Shown: in pieces, positions 50,037 through 58,839 of the stretch
How the letters are laid out: the number at the start of each line of letters is the position of its first letter
How positions within the stretch are numbered: position 1 is the stretch's first letter
Origin: Candidatus Albibeggiatoa sp. nov. NOAA
GTDB lineage: Bacteria; Pseudomonadota; Gammaproteobacteria; Beggiatoales; Beggiatoaceae
Assembly (NCBI GenBank): GCA_025800385.1
Contig: JAOXRS010000257.1
Coordinates: 62,001-126,000, forward strand
Length of the DNA: 64,000 bases
Direction: 5' to 3'
Position numbers and translations under genes: made by a program
The notes under the pieces: model-generated
What the model saw: the letters and a program-made list of their open reading frames with translations, nothing else
What the model was told of the DNA's origin: nothing
Databases searched by the model: none

Positions 50037-51292
50037 TAATTTTTAACCATTAAGCCATCTTGTAAAGAATATCGATATGCGAGCCAAGCAGGTAATAAAC
50101 TCAATAACATACCGAACAAAATTGCTGCGCCCAAAATCATCCACTGTTGCGTATCAAGCAAGGAAATTGTTAAATATAAGCCATACGAAGCAGAAAGCCA
50201 TGATTGCAGCATAATTTGTACAATATAGAATAGTACAACACCTAGTCCGCAACCACCTGCAACGATAAATATTGCTTCCAACATAAATAACAAACCAATG
50301 TGATAACCATGTGCGCCAACTGTGCGTAAAATCGCCATCTCGCGCCGTCGTTCGTTAATCGTGGTTAACAACGTGGTGAGTAAGCCGATTAAGCCCGCGA
50401 CGAGTACAAAGCCAGAAATCAGCATTAATACTTTTTCGAACTGCCCGATCATTTGCCACAATTCAGCTAAAGTTGCTCCCGGTAAAATCGCCATCAATGG
50501 TTCAGCACGATATTGATTAATTTGACGTTGTAGACGAAATGTATCAATTTTTCGCTCTAAACCCAACATAAACGCAGTAATGGTTTTGGGTTGTAAATCC
50601 ATAGTACGGGCTTTTTCAGCAGAAATCGATATAGCGGAACGTGTACCCGTTTGCCAATCAACGTGAATTGCTTCAATCCCTTGCAATGAAACATGAATCG
50701 TGTGGTCAACAGGTGTGCCCGTTTGCTGCAAAATACCGACAACTTTAAACGGTTTATCATCGTGTAGGGAAAAAGCAGTACTGACCAAGCCGTGTGCAAT
50801 AATGACTTCTTGGCCAAGTTGATAGTTTAATTGCTTCGCGACTTCGTAACCAATCACCGCATCATAAAGATCAGTAAATTGCTGACCCTGCTTAAATGCT
50901 AACGGCTTTTGATTTGAATAACGATAATAACGAAAATAATCTTGATTCGTGCCCATCACCCTAAATCCACGATGTGAGTCACCTAGCGAAATAGGGATTG
51001 TCCACTTAACACGAGGCATGGCAGCAATTTCTTGATAGGATTGATACGATAGATTATGCGTAGCATTGCCAATACGAAACACGCTATACAGCAGCAAATT
51101 CACCGAGCCACTGCGTGCGCCGACAATCAAATCAGTCTGGGAAATAGTGTTGATAAAATTGTCTTTGGTTTCTTTGCGAATCTTATCCACGCCCAGCAAT
51201 AATAAAATACTGATGGCAATCGAAATCATTGCTAATGATAAACTGACTTTTCGATTCCAAATACTTTTGGCTGCTAATTTAAGTAAAATCAT
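50036..51292 (-). CDS. FtsX-like ABC transporter permease (LolC/MacB family)
   Basis: A 418-residue inner-membrane permease. One N-terminal helix (SLSLAMISIAISILLLLGVD) is followed by a large periplasmic domain (about residues 40-270) and three C-terminal helices (about 285-305, 335-365, 385-405). Between the first two, TTINERRREMAILRTVGAHG gives the cytoplasmic coupling helix typical of FtsX/MacB/LolC proteins. Such permeases move a periplasmic substrate by mechanical coupling rather than transport through the membrane. Encoded next to a LolD-like ATPase and a ZrgA-like protein, it is likely the Zrg permease. It overlaps the ATPase gene by four bases and the lipoprotein gene by one. Confidence 0.9.
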   Translation of the reverse strand: MILLKLAAKSIWNRKVSLSLAMISIAISILLLLGVDKIRKETKDNFINTISQTDLIVGARSGSVNLLLYSVFRIGNATHNLSYQSYQEIAAMPRVKWTIPISLGDSHRGFRVMGTNQDYFRYYRYSNQKPLAFKQGQQFTDLYDAVIGYEVAKQLNYQLGQEVIIAHGLVSTAFSLHDDKPFKVVGILQQTGTPVDHTIHVSLQGIEAIHVDWQTGTRSAISISAEKARTMDLQPKTITAFMLGLERKIDTFRLQRQINQYRAEPLMAILPGATLAELWQMIGQFEKVLMLISGFVLVAGLIGLLTTLLTTINERRREMAILRTVGAHGYHIGLLFMLEAIFIVAGGCGLGVVLFYIVQIMLQSWLSASYGLYLTISLLDTQQWMILGAAILFGMLLSLLPAWLAYRYSLQDGLMVKN

Positions 51293-51978
51293 GATGATAT
51301 AGTTTCGGCAAGATTTAACTCGTTTAGTTTGATGACTGTAGAAAAGTGTGTTGACAAAGCCGCATCATGACTGACAAAAATCAATGTGCTGTCTTGTTGT
51401 TTCACTTCACTAAACAATAAATCTAAAAAACGTTGTCGATTATCGTTATCAAGGGAAGACGTTGGCTCATCTGCAATAATGATTTCGGGTTGGCCAATCA
51501 GTGCCCGTGCCACTGCCACACGCTGCTGCTGTCCCACACTTAAAGTATTCACGGATTTATGCAACATAGAACGTGCAATTTGTAATTCATCCAATAATCG
51601 CAAGCTGGCTTTTAATAAATCGCCCACTTTGGCTTTACGTTTTGTAGAGAATTGACAAGATAACTGCACATTTTCTAATAATGATAAATAGGGTAATAAA
51701 TTGAATTGCTGGAAAATAATCCCTAAATGCTGGGCACGAAACTGGTCTCGCTTGGTCGCTGAAAGCGTTGTTAAATCAGTCTCTAAAACCTGCACTTTGC
51801 CTTGTTGAGGGCGATGAATACCCGCAATCAAATTCAATAGTGTGGTTTTGCCACTGCCGCTATGACCCTGAATAAAAACCAATTCACCGCGTGGAATATG
51901 CAATTCAGGAATGTGCAAAATATCATTGGCTTGTGGTGACCAACGAAAATGCACATCATGTAAATGAATCGCTGTCAT
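51289..51978 (-). CDS. LolD-like ABC transporter ATP-binding protein
   Basis: A 229-residue ATPase with Walker A GHSGSGKTTLLNLIAG, Q loop IFQQFNLLPYLSLLENV, signature LSVGQQQRVAVARAL, Walker B IIADEPTSSLD and the H loop SHDAAL. The LLPYLSLLENV segment and length place it in the LolD/MacB/YbbA group that pairs with FtsX-like permeases. The permease starts within its last codons (four-base overlap), and its own start shares one base with the end of the ZrgA-like gene. It powers the permease at the cytoplasmic side. Within the cluster it corresponds to the ATPase of a Zrg-type system. Confidence 0.92.
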   Translation of the reverse strand: MTAIHLHDVHFRWSPQANDILHIPELHIPRGELVFIQGHSGSGKTTLLNLIAGIHRPQQGKVQVLETDLTTLSATKRDQFRAQHLGIIFQQFNLLPYLSLLENVQLSCQFSTKRKAKVGDLLKASLRLLDELQIARSMLHKSVNTLSVGQQQRVAVARALIGQPEIIIADEPTSSLDNDNRQRFLDLLFSEVKQQDSTLIFVSHDAALSTHFSTVIKLNELNLAETISS

Positions 51979-52610
51979 TAGTCAAATTTTACTTGTGCGC
52001 TGCCAGCAGTTAAAGCTTGGGCAGATTGTTGGTTATCGTTTACCCATTGTAAATTGATGGTTTCGAAATTAGGGAATTGTGTAAATAAACCTTTGGTATC
52101 CAATGAAGTTGGCAAAGACTGACAATGATAGTGATACATGACTTCTATATCGCTATGGGTTTCACTATGCTCGTCTTCATCGTGATGCCCATGATGTTTG
52201 TACTCGCCTTCATTGTGATGTCCATGATGTTTGTGCTCGCCTTCATCGTGATGTCCATGATGTTTGTGCTCATCTTCATCGTGATGGTCATCATCTTCAA
52301 AAGGGCTTTCAATTTCTACTTTCTCTAATTCGCAAGCCGTATTCCACGCAAATAAATTCGCTGGTTGTTTTAAAGTGGCAAATTGTGTGGTGACATGTTG
52401 TTGCTGTTGCTCTGTACTTGGTGCATGTTCAAAACCCAGTACGTTGTAAGCGGGTGTTTGTAATTCAATTTCAATCTCTTGTTGTGATAATGCAATGCTT
52501 AATTCTGCAACACCATGTTGATGTTTACCATGTTCACGGTGTTCAGGTTCTGCAACAGCAGTTGTCGCAAATAAAGATAGTAGAATAATGGGTAATTTTT
52601 TATTGAGCAT
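51978..52610 (-). CDS. ZrgA-like (DUF2796) periplasmic zinc-binding protein with His-rich repeats
   Basis: A 210-residue secreted protein. A signal peptide (MLNKKLPIILLSLFATTAVA) is followed by HREHGKHQHGVAELSIALSQ, the hallmark opening of the DUF2796/ZrgA family. QEIEIELQTPAYNVLGFEHAP follows. Residues about 105-155 are built from three 11-residue units of the type EHKHHGHHDEG, about half His and half acidic. The final domain has YHYHCQSLPTSLD and a beta-rich tail. It is expected to bind zinc in the periplasm and deliver it to the FtsX-type ABC genes downstream, as for Vibrio ZrgA. It is the first gene of a tightly overlapping four-gene operon. The DNA of the His region is a 33-bp tandem repeat and may vary in copy number. 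Confidence 0.9.
   Translation of the reverse strand: MLNKKLPIILLSLFATTAVAEPEHREHGKHQHGVAELSIALSQQEIEIELQTPAYNVLGFEHAPSTEQQQQHVTTQFATLKQPANLFAWNTACELEKVEIESPFEDDDHHDEDEHKHHGHHDEGEHKHHGHHNEGEYKHHGHHDEDEHSETHSDIEVMYHYHCQSLPTSLDTKGLFTQFPNFETINLQWVNDNQQSAQALTAGSAQVKFD
52171..52292. repeat. 33-bp tandem repeat within the zinc-binding protein gene
   Basis: Three full units (52171-52203, 52204-52236, 52237-52269) and part of a fourth (from 52270) share the pattern TCATCGTGATGTCCATGATG with few changes. They encode the His/acidic 11-residue units. The unit length is a multiple of three, so gain or loss of copies keeps the frame. Confidence 0.8.
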
Positions 52611-52851
52611 GTTAAGGCCTTGTTAGTATGCTACGACAATATCAATAATTTTTAACAGAATTTGGTATTGCGATGGCGTTATTTCAAGTGTTTGGTCATA
52701 ATGAGTATGTTGTTTTCTATGCACAGATAAGAACATGACTGTTGAGTAAATAGTAATATAATTATAAGCAGAGAAAGAAAGTAGAAAAAAGTCATTCAGC
52801 AAGGCCAAAAAGCCATGATTGATTATTTCGCATCTTTTATGAAATAGGTTT

Positions 52852-53583
52852 TCAACCCGAAATACAATCTGCGCCAATACAACGTAAATAAGCCTGTTCT
52901 AAATCATCAGTTTGATATTGCGCACAACACTGTTGCGGTGTGCCGATAAAACGTAATTCGCCATCATGCAAAATAGCCATACGGTCACATAATGTCTGAA
53001 TATCAAATAACAAATGTGTAGTAAAAAAAACTGTTTGTTGTTGCTGTTTTAAATTTTGTAAATAATGTTTAAAGTAGGCACGGGCTTTCGGATCAAGACC
53101 ACTCATTGGCTCATCTAAAATAAGCAAAGGCTTCTGGGTAAAAAAACAGGACACTAATCCTAATTTTTGATTCATGCCTTTAGAATACTTTTTTATGGGC
53201 TTATGCAATACCTCGCTGTCTAAATCTAACTGGCTGCATAACTTTTTAATATCATCTAGTTTGATCGGTATTTGATGCAATTTCGCAATATATTTTAAAA
53301 ATTGCAATCCTGTTAAAAAAATGGGTGGCTTGAATTGTTCGGGTAAAAATGCCAGAGTTTGACGTGATTGCGGCTTTAAATGTGATTGTTCAAAAATTGT
53401 AATCTGCCCTGTATCCGCTTCTTCAAAGTCTAAAATAGTTTTTATCAGCGTGGTTTTACCTGCGCCGTTAACGCCAATTAAGGCTAAAAACTCGCCTTGT
53501 TGTACACTAAGACTGATATTTTTCAATACATGCTGCTTAGCATATTTCTTACTTATTTGTTGTAATTGCAATACATCAGTCAT
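52852..53583 (-). CDS. ABC transporter ATP-binding protein (CcmA/NatA type)
   Basis: A 243-residue ATPase with Walker A GVNGAGKTTLIKTIL, Q loop FLPEQFKPP, signature YSKGMNQKLGL, Walker B LLILDEPMSGLD and the H loop FFTTHLLFD. The plan is that of NatA/CcmA/drug-export ATPases of the ABC-2 class. No permease gene is adjacent; its downstream neighbour on the same strand is the zinc operon, about 240 nt away. It would therefore pair with a permease encoded elsewhere. The C-terminus (CIGADCISG) carries two cysteines and is a little unusual. No substrate can be given. Confidence 0.9.
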   Translation of the reverse strand: MTDVLQLQQISKKYAKQHVLKNISLSVQQGEFLALIGVNGAGKTTLIKTILDFEEADTGQITIFEQSHLKPQSRQTLAFLPEQFKPPIFLTGLQFLKYIAKLHQIPIKLDDIKKLCSQLDLDSEVLHKPIKKYSKGMNQKLGLVSCFFTQKPLLILDEPMSGLDPKARAYFKHYLQNLKQQQQTVFFTTHLLFDIQTLCDRMAILHDGELRFIGTPQQCCAQYQTDDLEQAYLRCIGADCISG

Positions 53584-53690
53584 TGGTTTTAATCGAGTTT
53601 CGAGTATGGCTTTTGCGGTAAATCCTATAGCCGTTTTCGTTTAAAGTGATAAAGGGCTGGCAGTCTCAACATTTAAAACAGAATTTATAG

Positions 53691-54407
53691 CTATGACAAA
53701 GGCACATTCATAACAGGTGGTTCAGGCAATTGCACTTGATTGCGAATAGTGAAGTTATTTAAATCGATATGTACTGAAGATACAATATCATTTTGACGAT
53801 ATAACAACAATAGCGTATTTTTATCAACGACTTGTTGTCCAACAATCTCATCAATATTATTTAATACGGTTTTATATCCCGCACCATTTAATTGAGACAA
53901 ACCCACTGTAACTAAGTCACGAGAACTTAAACGTTTATCATTATTGGAATCCACTTTAATCACCTGATATAAAATGGCAATTGATGGCCTATGTTGATTA
54001 TCACTAGGTTCAGTTAATACATTATGATGTGTAATCAAATACTGATTGGTTTCCAGCAACCAGTGTTGTTCGCTATTATCTTCAGCATTTAAAAACAGAT
54101 AATTACGTACTGATGAGGTTGATTTATCATAATAGGATTGTTGGTAATGCTGTTCTAATTCTAAAGGCAGCATCACATATTGAGAGCCATGTACTTTAGA
54201 TAGAAAGCCCAATGACCAATCTTGCTCAACCTTCGCTTGATCCTGTTCGATATTCACAACCGCGCCAACACGATGAGTCCCAAATACTTCACCAAACAAT
54301 TGATAACTGGCAAAACTTAAAACACCAATCCCTAATACACCTCCAGCAAGCACAATGAAAGCATTGATACGCCAGATCAGTTTAAAAAATGGGTGGGGAT
54401 CAGTCAT
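53691..54407 (-). CDS. Conserved-looking membrane-anchored protein of unknown function
   Basis: A 238-residue protein I do not recognise. A single membrane helix lies at about residues 12-32 (AFIVLAGGVLGIGVLSFASY). A beta-rich extracytoplasmic domain then runs to the end. It contains VIKVDSNNDKRLSSRDLVTV at about residues 150-170, a stretch with the DxNxDxxLxxxD spacing of an EF-hand or dockerin-type calcium loop. The C-terminus (VQLPEPPVMNVPLS) is proline-rich. Its start is 15 nt after the argE stop, so the two are probably co-transcribed. Nothing links it to arginine synthesis. The gene uses the same AT-rich codon style as its neighbours. Confidence 0.6.
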   Translation of the reverse strand: MTDPHPFFKLIWRINAFIVLAGGVLGIGVLSFASYQLFGEVFGTHRVGAVVNIEQDQAKVEQDWSLGFLSKVHGSQYVMLPLELEQHYQQSYYDKSTSSVRNYLFLNAEDNSEQHWLLETNQYLITHHNVLTEPSDNQHRPSIAILYQVIKVDSNNDKRLSSRDLVTVGLSQLNGAGYKTVLNNIDEIVGQQVVDKNTLLLLYRQNDIVSSVHIDLNNFTIRNQVQLPEPPVMNVPLS

Positions 54408-54422
54408 ATCGTTTTCTCCAAA

Positions 54423-55568
54423 TTACAAACAAAAATGTCTAATTAAATTAACTAAAACTTCAGTCATGGGTTGTAAACGCTGTCCATTAATGAATTCATT
54501 GGGTTGATGCGCTTGTGCAATATCGCCTGGCCCTAAAACAACAGGCTCAATACCTAATTGTTGTAAATAAGGGGCTTCAGTCGCAAATGCAACAGCCTCG
54601 GCTTCATGATGTGTTAGTTTCTGGGTTACTTTTACAATTTCAGCATCTTGCGCTGTTTCTACTGCAGGAATACCATCAAATAGAGCGGTAAACTCTACGC
54701 CTAATCCTGTATCTGCAACGGCTTGTGTTACTTTTTGATGTAACATGCCTCGCAATTCCTGAATATCCATATTAGGCAAAGGGCGCAAATCAATATGTAA
54801 TTCACATCCGCCACAAATCCGATTAGGGTTGTCGCCACCATGAATATGGCCTAAGTTCAATGTGGGTACAGGTACTTGAAATAAAGGGTTATGATATTTT
54901 GATTGCAGTTGTTGCCGCCATTTTATCAGTTCCGCAATTACAAGATGCATACCTTCTAACGCATTATTGCCTAAACTAGGGTCACTTGAATGGCCTGCTA
55001 AACCTTGCAAATGAATCGATTCCATAAAAATACCCTTGTGCATTCGAATCGGTCGCAAATTGGTTGGCTCACCAATCACAGCATGTCTTGCCCCTGTTTT
55101 CCAAGTATTGAGCAAAGCCTTTGCCCCATCCATGCCGCTTTCTTCTTCAGCTGTTGCCAGTAAGATTAAAGGGTGTTTAAATTGCTTAGGATCAAATTTT
55201 TTTACCGCTTCCAGCACCAATGCAAAAAATGCTTTCATATCACTTGTGCCTAAACCATAAAATAAGCCATCTTTTTCTGTAAGTTTAAATGGGTCGACAT
55301 CCCACTGCTCTAAGTCATATGGTACGGTATCGGTGTGACCTGATAAGACTAAACCGCCCTCTCCATGTCCTAAAGTTGCAATTAAGTTAAATTTATCAGG
55401 CATATTCGGTATAGGTAGGATTTCACAACTGAATCCTAAATCTTGACACCAATTTGCAAGTAAATTAATCACTTCACGATTACTTTGGTCAATTTTTGGA
55501 TTCACACAACTGATAGATGGCGCGGCAATTAAAGCATCAAGCATCGCTATGGTATTATGAAATTTCAT
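54423..55568 (-). CDS. argE: Acetylornithine deacetylase
   Basis: A 381-residue M20-family metalloenzyme that removes the acetyl group from N-acetylornithine in arginine synthesis. Zinc-binding and catalytic residues are visible in VLSGHTDTVPYD, GLGTSDMKAF (bridging Asp), ATAEEESGMDGAK (catalytic Glu) and GEPTNLRPIRMHKG. The final zinc ligand is the His in GPGDIAQAHQPNEFI. The dimerisation domain (about residues 180-290) includes the conserved GLAGHSSDP. Length matches proteobacterial ArgE (about 380). Succinyl-diaminopimelate desuccinylase is a near relative, but IAQAHQPNEFI and HTDTVPYD favour ArgE. It is followed closely by the unknown membrane protein gene and preceded by a 336-nt gap. 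Confidence 0.93.
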   Translation of the reverse strand: MKFHNTIAMLDALIAAPSISCVNPKIDQSNREVINLLANWCQDLGFSCEILPIPNMPDKFNLIATLGHGEGGLVLSGHTDTVPYDLEQWDVDPFKLTEKDGLFYGLGTSDMKAFFALVLEAVKKFDPKQFKHPLILLATAEEESGMDGAKALLNTWKTGARHAVIGEPTNLRPIRMHKGIFMESIHLQGLAGHSSDPSLGNNALEGMHLVIAELIKWRQQLQSKYHNPLFQVPVPTLNLGHIHGGDNPNRICGGCELHIDLRPLPNMDIQELRGMLHQKVTQAVADTGLGVEFTALFDGIPAVETAQDAEIVKVTQKLTHHEAEAVAFATEAPYLQQLGIEPVVLGPGDIAQAHQPNEFINGQRLQPMTEVLVNLIRHFCL

Positions 55569-55904
55569 TGAAAACCCTCTTTTTTAATAGATTTTTATCA
55601 TTGTTATTGATTATATCTTGCGGATTTTAGCCACATAAATCAATTGAAAAACAGGTAAAAATGGTTTGAAGGTATACTTTTTTTTAATATATGGTATGAA
55701 TACCGTTTTTAGACGGCTATATGGCGAGTGAGTGGCTTATAACACCGTTGTGACAGTCGAGGTATTTTTTGTCCAAGCTATCAAGCGGAACATTAAGCTG
55801 TGTTATAACTGGGTTTATGTTTTCGATGCATGAATTTATCATAATATATTAAACTATACTGTGGATCACATAAAACCACTTTAAGTAATCAAGGAGAATT
55901 TATT
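55569..55904. other. Divergent intergenic region between argE and rpiA
   Basis: The 336-nt gap must hold promoters for both genes. A perfect palindrome, GGTAT-GA-ATACC, lies at 55693-55704. TTATAACAC (55737-55745) and GTGTTATAA (55800-55808) form a 9-bp inverted repeat 54 nt apart. A less AT-rich, hairpin-forming stretch lies between them. TATACT at 55855-55860 is a candidate -10 for rpiA. Confidence 0.4.
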
Positions 55905-56561
55905 TTGACACCTGATGAGAAAAAGCAACAAGTCGCTAAAGCTGCATTAGAGCATGTTGAGCCAAACACAATTATTGGTATTGGAACAGGCAGCACAGCC
56001 AATTATTTTATTGATGCACTTGCTGCAATTAAACATACGATTGAAGGCACGGTTGCGAGTTCTCAAGCCAGTGCTGATCGTTTAAAGTCACATCATATTC
56101 CTGTATTAGATTTAAATGGTGTCAGTGAAATTGATGTTTATTTTGATGGTGCTGACGAGGCCACGAAGCGTTTGCATTTGGTCAAAGGTGGTGGTGGCGC
56201 GTTAACACGTGAGAAAATTGTGGCTGCAGTGAGTAAGAAGTTTGTATGTATTGCTGATGATAGCAAATTAGTTGATGTGTTGGGCGCATTTCCGTTGCCA
56301 ATCGAAGTTATTCCAATGGCTCGCAGTTATGTGGCGCGTGAAATTGTGAAATTAGGTGGCAAACCAATCTGGCGTGAAAATTTTGTCACAGATAATGGCA
56401 ATTATATATTAGACGTGCAGAATTTGACTATTGCTGAACCTGTTAAATTAGAACAACAACTTAATCAAATTGCAGGGGTTGTGACAAATGGCTTATTTGC
56501 TCAACGCGGGGCTGACATTTTAATGTTGGGTTCAGATTCAGGTATTAAAATCATCGAGTAG
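55905..56561 (+). CDS. rpiA: Ribose-5-phosphate isomerase A
   Basis: A 218-residue enzyme that interconverts ribose 5-phosphate and ribulose 5-phosphate in the pentose phosphate pathway. Family motifs are all present: GIGTGSTANYFIDAL (phosphate-binding loop), DVYFDGADEA (catalytic Asp), KGGGGALTREKIVA (catalytic Glu and Lys) and FVTDNGNYILDV. Length matches RpiA (about 219). The gene starts with TTG, supported by AAGGAGAA whose core lies eight bases upstream. It is divergent from argE and converges with ahpF across an inverted repeat. No paralogue or operon partner is present. Confidence 0.97.
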   Translation: MTPDEKKQQVAKAALEHVEPNTIIGIGTGSTANYFIDALAAIKHTIEGTVASSQASADRLKSHHIPVLDLNGVSEIDVYFDGADEATKRLHLVKGGGGALTREKIVAAVSKKFVCIADDSKLVDVLGAFPLPIEVIPMARSYVAREIVKLGGKPIWRENFVTDNGNYILDVQNLTIAEPVKLEQQLNQIAGVVTNGLFAQRGADILMLGSDSGIKIIE

Positions 56562-56575
56562 TATTTTTATAAATG

Positions 56576-56613
56576 CTGAGTTAGTTTAGTCATTGTGATT
56601 TAAACCAACTCAG
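56576..56613. terminator. Hairpin between convergent rpiA and ahpF
   Basis: CTGAGTT-A-GTTTA (56576-56588) pairs with TAAAC-C-AACTCAG (56601-56613), a 12-pair stem with a single mismatch. No poly-T tract follows closely on either strand, so its strength as an intrinsic terminator is uncertain. Confidence 0.5.
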
Positions 56614-56630
56614 TGTTATTAAAGATAATA

Positions 56631-58181
56631 TTAGAAATTCTTTAACACATAATCAAATGCAGATAATGAGGCTTTTGCACCTTCACCCATTGCTACAACA
56701 ATTTGTTTATAAGGCACGGTGGTCACATCGCCACAAGCAAAAATGCCCGCTTCATTGGTTTCGCCACGTTCATTAATCACCACTTCGCCATAACGCGTTG
56801 TATCGACTAAATCACGGATAAAACCACTATTTGGCACAAGGCCAATTTGCACAAATACGCCTGCTAAATCTTGGGTATGCACTTGCTCCGTCGCACGATC
56901 TTGATATTCAATTGCTGCCACTTTGCCATCATCGGCTAGAATTTGTTTAGTCGCTGCGTTTTTGATAATCGAAATATTATCGCGTGCTACCGCTTGATCG
57001 ATTAACACCTGATCGGCTTTAAGATCAGGCATGAACTCAAATACAGTAACTGATTTTACAATCCCAGCTAAATCAAGCGCGGCTTCAATTCCTGAGTTAC
57101 CACCACCAATCACCGCTACATCTTTACCTTTGAAGAAAGGCCCGTCGCAATGTGGACAATAAGCAACGCCATTACCGACATTTTCTTTCTCACCGGGAAT
57201 ACCTAACTCACGCCATTTTGCACCTGTTGCCACGATAATTGTTTTGGTTTCAATGATTTCGCCAGAAGATAAATGTACCGTTTTCAATTGACCTGCTTCG
57301 ATTTTATCAACTCGCAAGAATTCCTTAAGCGTAATATCATAACTTTGCATATGAGTGAGCAAGTTGCCCGCTAACTCTGAACCTGTGGTTTGTGGCACAG
57401 AAATTAGGTTTTCAATTCCCATTGTATCTTTGACTTGTCCGCCTAAACGATCCGCAACTACAGTGACTTTCAAGCCTTTACGCGCCGCATAAATCGCAGC
57501 AGCCACACCTGCAGGCCCACCACCAATCACTAATACGTCTTGTTCTGGCAATTGTTCCGTTTTTGAAGCAGTAGCAATATTTGGATATTTTTCGATTAAT
57601 TTATCCAATAATTGTGCAGTATCAATTTTACCATTCGCAAACACTTCACCGTTTAGATAAACCGTCGGCACGCCTTGGATATTGCGTTGTTCAATCAATT
57701 CGGGATACACGCCACCGTCAATCATTTCGGTTTCAATCCGTGGATTCAACGTGGCAAATTGATTTAATGCTTGCACAACATCAGGGCAGTTATGACAACT
57801 AAGACTGACAAAAACCTCAAATTTCAATGGTTCTTGAATCGCGCTAATAATATTTTTAATACCCTCGTCCAGTTTCAACGCTGTACCTGATGAATGCAAT
57901 ACCGCCAACACTAATGAATTAAACTCATGGCCACTGGGAATACCTGAAAAGCTGATACCATTTGCTTGTCCATCGACTTCAAATTTAAAACTCATCGGAC
58001 TGCGTAAGCCTGCGTCACGTTGTTCAAATTGAATGCGTTCCGATACCGAAGCAAATGCGCTTAAAAATTCAACTAATTCCGCTCGCTTTTCATGCTCACC
58101 CGTTTGCAGAACCAATGTCACGGTATTTTGCATGTTGGCGGTGTATCCCTGAAGTGCGGTTAAAATATCTTGCGTTAACAT
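56631..58181 (-). CDS. ahpF: Alkyl hydroperoxide reductase subunit F
   Basis: A 516-residue flavoprotein that passes electrons from NAD(P)H to AhpC. The N-terminal half holds two thioredoxin-like folds, the second with the CxxC in SLSCHNCPDVV (about residue 130). The FAD loop GGGPAGVAAAIYAARKG starts near residue 217. The thioredoxin reductase-type redox centre is CPHCDGP, and the NAD loop GGGNSGIEAALDLAG follows. GIFACGDVTTVPYKQ closes the FAD domain. Length matches AhpF (about 515-520). It lies 94 nt downstream of ahpC on the same strand. That gap has a small hairpin (GCAGT at 58217-58221 with ACTGC at 58228-58232), a common arrangement that lowers ahpF expression relative to ahpC. Confidence 0.97.
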   Translation of the reverse strand: MLTQDILTALQGYTANMQNTVTLVLQTGEHEKRAELVEFLSAFASVSERIQFEQRDAGLRSPMSFKFEVDGQANGISFSGIPSGHEFNSLVLAVLHSSGTALKLDEGIKNIISAIQEPLKFEVFVSLSCHNCPDVVQALNQFATLNPRIETEMIDGGVYPELIEQRNIQGVPTVYLNGEVFANGKIDTAQLLDKLIEKYPNIATASKTEQLPEQDVLVIGGGPAGVAAAIYAARKGLKVTVVADRLGGQVKDTMGIENLISVPQTTGSELAGNLLTHMQSYDITLKEFLRVDKIEAGQLKTVHLSSGEIIETKTIIVATGAKWRELGIPGEKENVGNGVAYCPHCDGPFFKGKDVAVIGGGNSGIEAALDLAGIVKSVTVFEFMPDLKADQVLIDQAVARDNISIIKNAATKQILADDGKVAAIEYQDRATEQVHTQDLAGVFVQIGLVPNSGFIRDLVDTTRYGEVVINERGETNEAGIFACGDVTTVPYKQIVVAMGEGAKASLSAFDYVLKNF

Positions 58182-58275
58182 GTTTCTGCCTTTTGAATTT
58201 TAAATGTATATTTGGAGCAGTCTTAAAACTGCATCCCAACGAAGACCATTGGAATGAGTTTGCTCAACTGAAATA

Positions 58276-58839
58276 TTAAATCTTGCCGACTAAATCTAAA
58301 CTTGGTGTCAAAGTTTTTTGACCTTCTTCCCAAGCGGCTGGGCATACTTCACCGTCATGAGAGGCAACATATTGTGCAGCTTTAACTTTGCGTACCATGT
58401 CTTTAGCAGAACGACCAATGCCTAAATCATGAATTTCTGCGACTTTGATAATGCCTTCTGGATTAGCTAAGAAAGTACCGCGTAACGCTAAGGCTTCTTC
58501 TTCGATCATCACATCAAAACCGCGCGTAATTGTGCCTGTTGGATCGCCTAACATTGGGAATTTGATTTTGCTAATTGCATCACTCGCATCGTGCCAAGCT
58601 TTGTGTACAAAATGTGTATCGGTGGATACGGAGTACACTTCAACGCCTAAACCTTGTAATTCTTCATATTGGTTTGCCATGTCTTCTAATTCAGTTGGGC
58701 AAACAAAAGTAAAATCAGCTGGGTAAAATAAGAAAATTGACCATTTACCTTTTACATCATCAGAAGTCACAGTTTTGAATTCGCCATTGTGGAAAGCTTC
58801 AACTTTGAATTCTGGGATCATTTGATTGATTTTAGCCAT
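58276..58839 (-). CDS. ahpC: Alkyl hydroperoxide reductase subunit C (2-Cys peroxiredoxin)
   Basis: A 187-residue peroxiredoxin that reduces hydrogen peroxide and alkyl hydroperoxides. The peroxidatic Cys is in YPADFTFVCPTELEDMA and the resolving Cys in GEVCPAAWEEG. VSTDTHFVHKAWHDAS, GDPTGTITRGFDVMIEEEAL and GIGRSAKDMVRKVKAAQYV are standard AhpC segments. Length and identity of the motifs fit E. coli-type AhpC. It is first in the ahpCF unit and has its own leader. No clear OxyR operator was recognised upstream, though A+T-rich half-site-like words occur around 58940-58960. Confidence 0.97.
   Translation of the reverse strand: MAKINQMIPEFKVEAFHNGEFKTVTSDDVKGKWSIFLFYPADFTFVCPTELEDMANQYEELQGLGVEVYSVSTDTHFVHKAWHDASDAISKIKFPMLGDPTGTITRGFDVMIEEEALALRGTFLANPEGIIKVAEIHDLGIGRSAKDMVRKVKAAQYVASHDGEVCPAAWEEGQKTLTPSLDLVGKI

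Noticed and set aside
52623..52877. 84-residue minus-strand frame upstream of the ZrgA-like gene
   Set aside because: It overlaps the end of the ABC ATPase gene, has no ribosome-binding site, and its composition is that of AT-rich non-coding DNA.
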